A stretch of 17,930 nucleotides of DNA from CAZMOK01 sp964567785 (GTDB lineage Bacteria; Bacteroidota; Bacteroidia; Bacteroidales; JAGOPY01): assembly GCA_964567785.1 (NCBI GenBank), contig CAZMOK010000059.1:1-17930 (forward strand), read 5' to 3'. Each line of letters starts with the position of its first letter. Position 1 is the first letter of the stretch. Shown here piece by piece: positions 5,368 to 12,409 of this stretch. Below the pieces are notes generated by a model that did no database searches, was not told where the DNA came from, and worked only from the letters and a program-made list of their open reading frames with translations. A program made the translations under genes and the position numbers.

Positions 5368-6710
5368 GATATTCCTCCCAGGATCATATGTGATGTTATG
5401 TAATAATTCTTTGTATCAGGATAAACTTCGTAATCAAAATAACCCGTTTCCCCCAGGGAATATTGCAGGTAACCGGCCTTTCTCTCCAGGAATTTATAGT
5501 CGAACGTCAATGTCACGTTCTCGCTTGCATAAAAGGTCCATCTGGTACCGCCTGTCGTTTTCACTTCATAACCGGAATTGTAGATGATGAATGCATTATT
5601 GTTGAAGTAGTTAACAACTGGCCCGACTGTAATATACACTTCGCCCCATATTTTTTCAGCGGCTTTGAAACCTGCAGATTGTTCGAATACAAGATGGTCA
5701 GTCCCGTCATTCCTGTGGTTTATCAAACGGGTCGTCGACCAGAAGTTGAGATTACCCATGGGGAAGGCTGTAAGATAAGCTCCGTATTGTAGCTGGTCCC
5801 TGCCGTTAAGATTTCCTGATGCCCCGGCCAGGCCTAAGGAAAATAACCCGAAGTCCTTCTCTGCACTGATATGCCAGATCCGTTCATTTTGTTTTGTGCT
5901 GGTTTTTGTGAAGTCAAAATTTTGGCCCTCTTCGTCGTAAGAAACATTGGTTGAAGTGAACGAAAGGTTAAGCAGGTGGACTGCAGGAGTGAGCTTAAAT
6001 CCTTTTCCAAGGTGCAAGGGAAGTTGCACAAAGAACTGGTGCTGGGTTTGGCTCACATCTTCGTTCAGGATAGTTGAATCTCCTGCCATGGCTAGATGCT
6101 TTTTATTATTGGCCAGGTAAGTGTATGAAGCGAGTACATCTGCTGCCCGGCCTGTTTTCAGACCAAGGGTGACGTTCGAATAGAATGCGGATTCGGGATA
6201 GCTGATCTCACCATAGATGTTCCGGGCACCGTCGAGGTCTTTTGCTTTTGGATCCATACTGTATGAATGGAACATCGGGCCTGCTTCACCAGCAGCATTC
6301 AAGGCCGGAAGACCATAAAGTGAATCTGCCTTTTCACGTTCAGGGGACTTGAGTTTTCGCAGGTATTCCCCGGCCAGACTGTATTTACCTGAATTGAGAT
6401 AACAATAGTACAGATACTCCTCTGCAAGTGGGTCGGGTGAATTGAATACCAATGCTTTTTTAAAATGCTTTGCCGCAAACAGGTACTTTCCAAGTTCATA
6501 CCAGGCAATCCCTATCCGCATCCTGAGATAATAATAATCAATGCCCTGCTCTATGGCCTCCTCACCCAGGCCGGCCAGCTTTTCCCATTCGGCATTCAGG
6601 TAGTACTGATAAGTTAAAGTATCCACCTGCCTGAATTCAAGCTTTTCGCAGGCAAATCCCATTGTCCCTGCCGCTATTAACATGAATGCTATTATGATTG
6701 ATCTTCCCAT
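5355..6710 (-). CDS. TPR plus outer-membrane beta-barrel protein
   Basis: This encodes 451 residues. After a signal peptide (about 1-20, ending MGFA) the N-terminal part, about 25-130, is helical with TPR-like repeats, e.g. GIAWYELGKYLFAAKHFKKAL. From about 150 to the C-terminus the sequence alternates short amphipathic beta-strands with polar loops and ends in the strand MILGGISWKL, as expected of an outer-membrane barrel. The predicted topology is a periplasmic TPR domain attached to a barrel. It overlaps the stop of the urea-transporter/peptidase gene by 19 nt and the following TPR gene by 13 nt, so translation of the three is coupled. The context suggests a conduit or receptor that works with the peptidase fusion and a second TPR protein. 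I do not recognise a named family. Confidence 0.7.
   Translation of the reverse strand: MGRSIIIAFMLIAAGTMGFACEKLEFRQVDTLTYQYYLNAEWEKLAGLGEEAIEQGIDYYYLRMRIGIAWYELGKYLFAAKHFKKALVFNSPDPLAEEYLYYCYLNSGKYSLAGEYLRKLKSPEREKADSLYGLPALNAAGEAGPMFHSYSMDPKAKDLDGARNIYGEISYPESAFYSNVTLGLKTGRAADVLASYTYLANNKKHLAMAGDSTILNEDVSQTQHQFFVQLPLHLGKGFKLTPAVHLLNLSFTSTNVSYDEEGQNFDFTKTSTKQNERIWHISAEKDFGLFSLGLAGASGNLNGRDQLQYGAYLTAFPMGNLNFWSTTRLINHRNDGTDHLVFEQSAGFKAAEKIWGEVYITVGPVVNYFNNNAFIIYNSGYEVKTTGGTRWTFYASENVTLTFDYKFLERKAGYLQYSLGETGYFDYEVYPDTKNYYITSHMILGGISWKL
5368..5385 (-). promoter_or_regulatory. Strong Shine-Dalgarno before the terminal TPR gene
   Basis: The minus strand reads CCTGGGAGGAATATC directly before the ATG at 5367, placing GGGAGGA about 6 nt from the start. 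The other starts I checked in this window lack a comparable site. It lies inside the preceding coding sequence and supports the chosen start. Confidence 0.6.
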
Positions 6711-8896
6711 CTGGCAGTCATGATCGTTTCGCCCGACCTTTTTATTTCCAGTTCTTCAATCTTCATCTCCCCGATCCTGAGCAGAAAATCTATTCGTTGT
6801 CTTGTCTTCCCCGAAAATATGTACCTGGCATTTCCTGCCAGTTCAATCTCATGTTTCCCGAATTGTCCTTTCATTTTGCGGTACTCCAAAGTATATTCTG
6901 CTTTCAGCAACTGAGTGAAAGGGGCAATGAAATCATGTAGCAGAAGCGCTGGTTTTGGCGTAAATGCAGGCAACGGATAGCTGTCACTGATGGTCATATC
7001 CTGGTAAAAACCGTTTATGACCCTGAAAGATGCAAGGTAGAAATAATATAGAAGAGTGTTCTTTGGACCTTCATATGAAGTAAAGCAGAACATATCATCT
7101 TCATACACGAAATAGGCCCTGGCACCGGTCGACTTGCAAATTACGGATGTATTGTTCAGAATATCGGCCTCCACTTCCCAGCTAATTTCGGATTCCATTT
7201 CATCTTCCCTGACGAGGAACTTATTGGTTTGCCCCGGCACAAAGTGAAAGGCTTTCTGCATCGACTTATTGATCTCTACATTGCTTACTCTATGGTCTTT
7301 TGAAGGAATGGAGGCAGAGCCGAAACTGCAGGCTTCATTGCCGTGAATAATATATCTCGAAACCGGGTAACTGATCGTTTTCGAGCCTATATCAGCAGTT
7401 TCCTGTAACTGGAAATGAAGATGCGGCACTGGCGACCTTCCGGAATTGCCGCACTTGCCGATAACATCACCTTTCTTGACAAAATCACCCGGTCTTACGG
7501 TGACAGAATCCTTTTTCAGATGGCTTACGGCGGAGTACAATCTATCGGCATGCCTTATCACAACCGTATTGCCCCAGTTATTGACCAGGTCTACATCACC
7601 TATGGAATTGTCCTCCACATCACTCCGGGCTTTTTCTATCCATCCGTCGGCGGGGGCAATCACAGGCTTGTCGTAACAATAGTAATCGGATGGGGATTTG
7701 CCGCTTCCCTTGTATTTGTTTCCGTCACTGTCGAATATCTCAAAGTCCCAGGCATGGGCCCATCCCTCTTTATGGGTGATCTCGCCGTTGTGGCCCTGTG
7801 TTACCGTCCACTCCCCGAAAAATGGCAGGAATATCTTCACCGGCTGGTACTCACCGAACCGTTGCAGGTGGTTCTTGTGGTAGTAGATGTTCTTTTCGGG
7901 CGAGAAGTGCTGGACTACCGTTAACTGTGGGTTGTTAAGCCCTCTTTCGCGGAATTTCAGTGAATAGATAAAAACAAGGACGATGATATTGAAGGGAAGG
8001 GAATAGATAGATAACTGAAAGGTGATGAAGAGTGTATTGGTGGCAGTGAGAATAATGGCAGTCAATGGTGTAAGCAGGATTACCCAGAGGTAAGACAGTT
8101 TAGAGGGGATCGTAAAGAAACCACCGATTGCGATAGCAGTGAGAATGAAGTTGAACCCGATATAGGCATAGTTCAGTTCGGAAATATTGGCCCCTACGGC
8201 CTGGTAATAAAAGTATGCCGAAGCAAAACCGAGAACCGACAAACTGAAAGCTATCCTTGAATAAACAAGCAGCCCAATGGCAATCAGGAGCCCCGGAAAA
8301 AGGTGGTACTGAAAGAATATCGCCCCGAGCGACCTGAAATAAACAATTACAGGCTTAGGAAAGCCCAGGTTGTCGAACCATTCATAGATGTTTACCAGGG
8401 TGAAGCCTCCCAATGCGAACATCTCATTCAGTGAAAAGATCCCTCTTTCGCTTACTTCGAGCTGGGTATACTGACGGGCAGCAAGGGTGACCAACCAGAG
8501 CGAAAGCAGGAAGGGCACACTCATGTAGGGCAGTCCGTACTTGCCAATCACCCCTTCCAGCATCACCGAAAAGAAAAAAGTGAGAAAAGCACCGGCCACT
8601 ATAATAAGCAAAAACTCGGGTGAAGGTTCGTAAAAGGTGCCCAGTCCCAGTCCTACAAGCAAGCTGTTGAAACCATAAAAACCGTTGATAATGTTTGATT
8701 TTCGAAAACCCGCAAGGTAAGCGAGGAGGTTTGTTACAAGCACTGAAACAAGACCGCTGATGCCGGCAAACAAATCGAGGAATGACACTGCCAGCAGGAT
8801 AACAGCAAAATACTTATTGTTGGAAAAGAATACCTGAACATAACTGTTCAGGGTGCTTGAGATGACCTGACGGTATGGAGTACGCTGTTCGTTCAT
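6692..8896 (-). CDS. Urea-transporter domain fused to an M23 (LytM-type) metallopeptidase domain
   Basis: This encodes 734 residues. Residues about 20-315 are highly hydrophobic, with roughly ten membrane segments, and resemble the UT urea-channel family. The two related half-repeats are visible in INGFYGFNSLLVGLGLG (70-86) and LNYAYIGFNFILTAIAIGG (241-259). Residues about 350-500 form an M23 domain: HAWDF (381-385) at the first zinc-ligand region, SHL (458-460) and the diagnostic HLH at 492-494. The first motif is H-x2-D rather than the usual H-x3-D, so the exact first ligand is uncertain (His369 and His375 are nearby). Residues about 530-734 form a beta-rich domain I do not recognise. The peptidase should face the periplasm. 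The fusion is continuous, with no frameshift. It is the fourth gene of the operon. M23 enzymes usually cut peptidoglycan or glycine-rich peptides; the channel cargo is unknown. Confidence 0.85.
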   Translation of the reverse strand: MNEQRTPYRQVISSTLNSYVQVFFSNNKYFAVILLAVSFLDLFAGISGLVSVLVTNLLAYLAGFRKSNIINGFYGFNSLLVGLGLGTFYEPSPEFLLIIVAGAFLTFFFSVMLEGVIGKYGLPYMSVPFLLSLWLVTLAARQYTQLEVSERGIFSLNEMFALGGFTLVNIYEWFDNLGFPKPVIVYFRSLGAIFFQYHLFPGLLIAIGLLVYSRIAFSLSVLGFASAYFYYQAVGANISELNYAYIGFNFILTAIAIGGFFTIPSKLSYLWVILLTPLTAIILTATNTLFITFQLSIYSLPFNIIVLVFIYSLKFRERGLNNPQLTVVQHFSPEKNIYYHKNHLQRFGEYQPVKIFLPFFGEWTVTQGHNGEITHKEGWAHAWDFEIFDSDGNKYKGSGKSPSDYYCYDKPVIAPADGWIEKARSDVEDNSIGDVDLVNNWGNTVVIRHADRLYSAVSHLKKDSVTVRPGDFVKKGDVIGKCGNSGRSPVPHLHFQLQETADIGSKTISYPVSRYIIHGNEACSFGSASIPSKDHRVSNVEINKSMQKAFHFVPGQTNKFLVREDEMESEISWEVEADILNNTSVICKSTGARAYFVYEDDMFCFTSYEGPKNTLLYYFYLASFRVINGFYQDMTISDSYPLPAFTPKPALLLHDFIAPFTQLLKAEYTLEYRKMKGQFGKHEIELAGNARYIFSGKTRQRIDFLLRIGEMKIEELEIKRSGETIMTARWEDQS

Positions 8897-8942
8897 CGGG
8901 CAACTGTTGGTTGATCCGTAACGGTTCTCACCGGTTTATAAA

Positions 8943-10304
8943 TCAAAGTTCGAATTTACGCAAATGACCGGGAGTTTGCTCCATGGAATTAACCGCTTCA
9001 AGGGTTTCTTTTTTCCTTACAAGATGAGTGTTGCCCTCTTTATCAATCATAACAACCGCAGGCCTCAAAGTGATGAACTGCATCCACTGGGTCATATTGT
9101 AGGCACCAACCTGGTGCACTACAAAATGATCGCCTTTGTTCAGCAGCGGCAACACGGCATTTTCTCTTATCACATCTATATTCATACAAAGAGGCCCGTA
9201 CAGGACCGTGTCTTCCGTATATGATGAGAAGGACTGTGCAGGGGATACTTTATGGTCGTACCAGAAGGAGGTGAAAAGGATGTTAACGCCCACATCCACA
9301 ATGGTTATCCTTTTCCCTGTTGCCGATCGCTTGTTCGAGATCACAGTTCCGAGGAGATAACCGGCATCATCTATCAGGGCCCTTCCTGTTTCAAGTATGA
9401 GAAGAGGAAGTTCGTTCCCGTTGAAGTCGGCATTCACAAGGGCAGTGCTGATTGCTTCGGCCATCTGGTCGAAATCAGGGTTTGAATCTTTGCCCTGAAG
9501 GTATGCTCCTTTCAAAGTGTTTGTTGATGGGAACCCGCCACCCAGGTCAATGTACTGAATGTCGTGATCGTATTTTTTCTTCAGGCCTATAGCCAGGTCG
9601 GCCAGTTTTCTGGCAGCCACTGTGTAAGCATTCGGGGCCAGCATAAAAGTGCCTATATGGCAGTGAAGCCCTGTCAGTTCGAGCTTCCCTGACCTCATAA
9701 TCTTGTTGAGCGCATCCCAGGCCTCCCCATTGTCGTAATTGAAACCGAACCTGTCCCATTGGGGATAGACACCTGTATCCATATTGACACGGATCGCAAC
9801 CCGGGGCTTATTCTCAAATTCACCTGACAGCCTTATGATCGTGTAGAGTTCATCAAGGTGGTCGATGTGGATCAGCGAATCGTGGCTGATCGCCTTTCGC
9901 AGGTCCTCTTCGGTTTTGTCGGGGCCGTTGAAGATTATAAAATTACCTTCAACACCATTGGCAAGGGCCTTATCGAACTCAAAGCCCGAAACCACTTCGG
10001 CCCATGAGCCTTCCTGGTGGTATACGCTGCAAACAGAGTTCAGGTAGTTGGTCTTGTACGACCAGGCAAACTGGACCTTCGGGTAGCGGGTGCTGAAAGC
10101 CTGGTAGGCTTCCTTGTATTTTTTCCTGATGGTGGATTCACTGACCACAAAAAGCGGTGATCCGAATTCTTTGATAAGGTCTTTAACGGCTACACCGTCG
10201 ATATGGGTCAACGGTTGGTATTCGGTCCTTGTACCGAACTTGTTCGGCATGTTGGTTTCCAGCCTTTTGATGGCCGGCCTTTCATATCTTTCTTTAGTTT
10301 CCAT
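8943..10304 (-). CDS. Fold-type III PLP-dependent decarboxylase (diaminopimelate/ornithine decarboxylase-like)
   Basis: This encodes 453 residues, cytoplasmic. A TIM-barrel PLP domain (about 50-310) has the cofactor lysine in SYKTN (Lys84), LHCHIG at 213-218, the phosphate-binding DLGGGFPS (253-260) and ETGRAL (305-310). The C-terminal beta domain has GPLCMNIDV at 370-378, containing the catalytic Cys373. True diaminopimelate decarboxylases have C-E-S-G-D in that loop. Here it is C-M-N-I-D, so the Glu that reads the substrate's second stereocentre is missing and a different substrate is likely. The loop is closer to decarboxylases such as BtrK, which act on carrier-bound amino acids. Met19 is a possible alternative start. 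The gene lies 30 nt after an ATP-grasp gene and 46 nt before the transporter/peptidase gene, so it is unlikely to be the housekeeping lysA. Confidence 0.85.
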   Translation of the reverse strand: METKERYERPAIKRLETNMPNKFGTRTEYQPLTHIDGVAVKDLIKEFGSPLFVVSESTIRKKYKEAYQAFSTRYPKVQFAWSYKTNYLNSVCSVYHQEGSWAEVVSGFEFDKALANGVEGNFIIFNGPDKTEEDLRKAISHDSLIHIDHLDELYTIIRLSGEFENKPRVAIRVNMDTGVYPQWDRFGFNYDNGEAWDALNKIMRSGKLELTGLHCHIGTFMLAPNAYTVAARKLADLAIGLKKKYDHDIQYIDLGGGFPSTNTLKGAYLQGKDSNPDFDQMAEAISTALVNADFNGNELPLLILETGRALIDDAGYLLGTVISNKRSATGKRITIVDVGVNILFTSFWYDHKVSPAQSFSSYTEDTVLYGPLCMNIDVIRENAVLPLLNKGDHFVVHQVGAYNMTQWMQFITLRPAVVMIDKEGNTHLVRKKETLEAVNSMEQTPGHLRKFEL

Positions 10305-10334
10305 AAGGTTAAATTGTTGAGACCGGAATTTATC

Positions 10335-11381
10335 CTATAGCTCTCCAAAAGTGCTCAGGTGCTGGTACTCCTTCACATCCACTATCATGTCCCATGAATA
10401 CCTGATGAACATTTTGCCTACGTCATATTTTTCAAATGGTTTTACGTCTTTGCCCAGTGCCAGGTTCACAAGCGCCTCCGGGATATTTTGTCCCACACCT
10501 ACGGCAAGGTATACCCATGCAGGGATCCTTGGGTTGATTTCAAGAATAACGAACCGGTTCGATTCATTTTTCATAAGTTCCAGTTCAAAGGGGCCTCTCC
10601 ACATTGTGGCTGAAACAAATTTTTTTGTCAGCTCAAGCATTTTCTTATCGCTGATGGAAATACCGCCCCATGCTTTTCCTTTATCGGTGATGTATTGTTT
10701 CCTTATCGGCACTGCGGCTATGGTGTTGCCTTTGCCGTCACCGAGGCCTATAACGTTGAATTCCGTGCCTTTGACGTATTCCTGTAAAATCACAGGACCT
10801 CCCCACCCGGAAATGATCTTGTTGAAATACTCTGCCGCCTGCTGCTGATTGAATGCAATGTAGGCATCGTAATACTTTCCTTTTATAACAACCGGAAGGC
10901 CGAGTTTATCTATTGTTGAGGATATTTCTGAAAAAGAATAGACCGAATGGCTCCCGGGCACATCCAATCCATATGTTTTGCCAAACTCCGGCAGGTTTAT
11001 CTTCTGGCGTTCTTCAAATTGATTTTCAACCGGAAGGAAGGTATTTATACCCATAGACTTCAGTTTATCCTGAAGCTTGATGAAGGGAAAGATCTCGGCA
11101 TCGAAATTCGGGATGATGACATCCAGGGCTTCTTCGGAATGGATGTATTCAAGACGCTGCAAGAGGTTATCAGCTCCAGAGGAAGGATAGGGAATGTGGT
11201 AGGTCTTATCCAAAAGATCCTTCATATAAATACCCGGTTCAAGTGATTCGTAAGCAAGACCAATAATTTTGCAATCAAACGAGCCTGCTTCTTTCAGGCC
11301 CCTGATCACCGGGACTCCGGGGCCGGGACTGTCGATCGCGTTGAGGGCGGTGACAGCGATGTTAATCATCTTTTTCTCCAT
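10335..11381 (-). CDS. ATP-grasp ligase, carbamoyl-phosphate-synthase-like subgroup
   Basis: This encodes 348 residues, cytoplasmic. ATP-grasp enzymes join a carboxylate to an amine or other nucleophile through an acyl-phosphate. The N-terminal pre-ATP-grasp Rossmann-like domain spans about 5-118. The ATP-grasp core follows, with the nucleotide-binding lysine in VVIKGKY (164-170), the hinge LQEYVKGTEFNV (199-210), and the Mg-binding ELEL (266-269) and LEINPRIPAW (280-289), carrying Glu281, Asn283 and Arg285. All catalytic features look intact. The start overlaps the PqqD-like gene by 20 nt; an in-frame ATG four codons later (MINIAV) is an alternative. Coupling to a PqqD-like protein and a decarboxylase points to a specialised amide-forming step on a peptide or amino acid, not primary metabolism. 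The substrate cannot be told from sequence. Confidence 0.85.
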   Translation of the reverse strand: MEKKMINIAVTALNAIDSPGPGVPVIRGLKEAGSFDCKIIGLAYESLEPGIYMKDLLDKTYHIPYPSSGADNLLQRLEYIHSEEALDVIIPNFDAEIFPFIKLQDKLKSMGINTFLPVENQFEERQKINLPEFGKTYGLDVPGSHSVYSFSEISSTIDKLGLPVVIKGKYYDAYIAFNQQQAAEYFNKIISGWGGPVILQEYVKGTEFNVIGLGDGKGNTIAAVPIRKQYITDKGKAWGGISISDKKMLELTKKFVSATMWRGPFELELMKNESNRFVILEINPRIPAWVYLAVGVGQNIPEALVNLALGKDVKPFEKYDVGKMFIRYSWDMIVDVKEYQHLSTFGEL

Positions 11382-11637
11382 CCTCTTCGGCTATCTGGTA
11401 TTGTAATAGAAGCCTTGTGAAATCCTGGTAATCTTTTTCAAAAGTGTCGTCATCCACATGATAATGAGACATGATCTCTAATTTAATGCTTTCATAATCT
11501 TTTCCATCTATCATAAGTGACAGAATGGTCTGCCCTACAGGATTGATTGAAAAGGATTCGCCGGTATCGGGATTGAAAACAAGGCCGCTTTCGCTAATGG
11601 CAATATTATCTTTAATATCTATCATGCTACTGTTCAT
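11362..11637 (-). CDS. PqqD-like peptide-binding protein (RiPP recognition element fold)
   Basis: This encodes 91 residues. PqqD-like proteins are small winged-helix domains that bind leader peptides and present them to modifying enzymes. The pattern LVFNPDTGESFSINPVGQTI (19-38), followed by LSLMIDGKDYESI and a helical C-terminus with FEKDYQDFTRLLLQY, fits the family: a beta-hairpin, the 'N..G..IL.L.DG' turn, then two helices. Two in-frame ATGs (residues 1 and 5) are possible. It is the first gene of the six-gene operon and overlaps the ATP-grasp gene by 20 nt, so the two are probably partners. No precursor peptide gene was found next to it. Stand-alone PqqD-like proteins also occur outside peptide pathways, so a RiPP role is an inference. 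Confidence 0.75.
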   Translation of the reverse strand: MNSSMIDIKDNIAISESGLVFNPDTGESFSINPVGQTILSLMIDGKDYESIKLEIMSHYHVDDDTFEKDYQDFTRLLLQYQIAEEDGEKDD

Positions 11638-11644
11638 TTAGACG

Positions 11645-11652
11645 TAAAGATA
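11645..11652 (-). promoter_or_regulatory. Weak candidate -7 element upstream of the six-gene operon
   Basis: The minus strand reads TATCTTTA here, which fits TAnnTTT but lacks the final G. It lies 8 nt before the ATG at 11637, and I see no convincing -33 TTG. The 124-bp gap between the operon and the upstream acidic-protein gene could instead be read through. Confidence 0.3.
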
Positions 11653-11761
11653 TATACATGGTTTAATTAATAAAGGCCAGCATGATCAAAAAAAGGGGAA
11701 ATTTCATGTTATGCCAATGCATAAGGGCCTCAGGGGCGTTTGTTCCGGCCACCCCTGGTGC

Positions 11762-12190
11762 TTATTCTTTTTTCAGCTTCGAACGCTCATCAAGGAGTTT
11801 GTCGATCTCTTCTTCCGAAAGTCCGGGTTTTTTAAGCATTTCATCGATCTTTTCCAGCGCTTCGCTACTGTCGGCCCCCGGTTCTATCTCAAGTTCCTCT
11901 TCCGGTGCTTCAATTTCTTCTTCAAGGTCAAAGTCTTCTCCAACCTCCTCTTTAAGCTGTTCAACCATTTCGGCAACCATTTTTTTGATGGGTTCTCCAA
12001 ACTGGTTCAGAAGCTGATCAGAGATCTGGTTCTTCATCATTTCATAATTGTTGATCACAAAATCGAAATTGCTGAAAAACATTTTAGGTATACCAGGGAT
12101 CTCATCCCCTGAAGATTTTTCCTTCAGCTTCCTGAGGAGCTTGATCAGGAGATCAAGATTATCATGGAATGATTTATCGCTTTCGCTCAT
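11762..12190 (-). CDS. Acidic cytoplasmic protein of unknown function
   Basis: This encodes 142 residues from the ATG at 12190, with no signal peptide, membrane segment or cysteine. The N-terminal part (about 1-85) is predicted helical. A strongly acidic stretch (about 82-105, rich in Glu and Asp) follows, then a charged helix (about 112-142) with ALEKIDEMLKKPGL and EEEIDKLLDERSKLKKE. I recognise no family. It lies 124 nt upstream of the PqqD-led operon on the same strand and has its own promoter, so it could be co-transcribed with that operon or be separate. A role as a partner or carrier for the operon enzymes is speculative: I see no phosphopantetheine DSL motif or other obvious attachment site. 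Confidence 0.65.
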   Translation of the reverse strand: MSESDKSFHDNLDLLIKLLRKLKEKSSGDEIPGIPKMFFSNFDFVINNYEMMKNQISDQLLNQFGEPIKKMVAEMVEQLKEEVGEDFDLEEEIEAPEEELEIEPGADSSEALEKIDEMLKKPGLSEEEIDKLLDERSKLKKE

Positions 12191-12206
12191 TGCTATAATT
12201 CTTTTA

Positions 12207-12236
12207 CAAAGTTAAGGCATTTTTCTGCCTTTACAA
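12207..12236 (-). promoter_or_regulatory. Bacteroidota-type promoter of the acidic-protein gene, with a hairpin in the spacer
   Basis: On the minus strand, TTG (12236-12234), a 19-nt spacer and TAACTTTG (12214-12207) match the Bacteroidota promoter. The predicted start is about 10 nt before the ATG at 12190. The spacer region contains the inverted repeat AAGGCA-N6-TGCCTT (12214-12231), a possible operator. Confidence 0.6.
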
Positions 12237-12361
12237 TATTGCTGTATACTGCTGTACAATAATAATGCCACCTGAACAACTTGTATATCAAATTCGTATG
12301 TTGAATTTTGGGTAAAAAGGTTGCTGCTTATAACAAATTAACATACCCGGGCCGATAATTG

Positions 12362-12392
12362 TTGAATAGCCTTCCTGTTATCCATATATTTG
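12362..12392 (+). promoter_or_regulatory. Bacteroidota-type promoter of the thioredoxin-like/panC gene set
   Basis: TTG (12362-12364), a 20-nt spacer and TATATTTG (12385-12392) form an exact TAnnTTTG match with ideal spacing. The expected start is near 12399 and the leader is about 11 nt. It drives transcription away from the acidic-protein promoter. The rest of the 219-bp divergent gap (12191-12409) shows only a repeated GCTGTA (12241-12246 and 12251-12256). Confidence 0.65.
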
Positions 12393-12409
12393 CCATAAAT
12401 AACCTCCTT

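Noticed and set aside
7415..7924. An open 169-codon frame on the plus strand inside the transporter/peptidase gene.
   Set aside because: It is antisense to the M23 domain, whose motifs are well conserved. The translated frame has no recognisable domain or signal.
8943..10304. Assignment as housekeeping diaminopimelate decarboxylase (lysA).
   Set aside because: The substrate loop lacks the CESGD pattern and the neighbours are specialised, so only the broader family is claimed.
11362..11381. The gene overlap as a frameshift or fusion of the PqqD-like and ATP-grasp genes.
   Set aside because: Both proteins have complete ends and normal starts. A short overlap is usual for coupled genes and recurs elsewhere in this operon.
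11729..11759. CAGGGG...CCCCTG inverted repeat after the acidic-protein gene as a terminator.
   Set aside because: The loop is long (about 15 nt or more) and no T-run follows. It is too weak to call.
11682..12112. Two plus-strand frames rich in Ser or Phe opposite the acidic protein.
   Set aside because: Their composition is the mirror of the Glu/Lys-rich codons on the minus strand, and they have no promoter.
12359..12409. Upstream TTG start for the thioredoxin-like protein.
   Set aside because: It would place 17 residues before a perfect signal peptide and lies within the -33/-7 promoter region.
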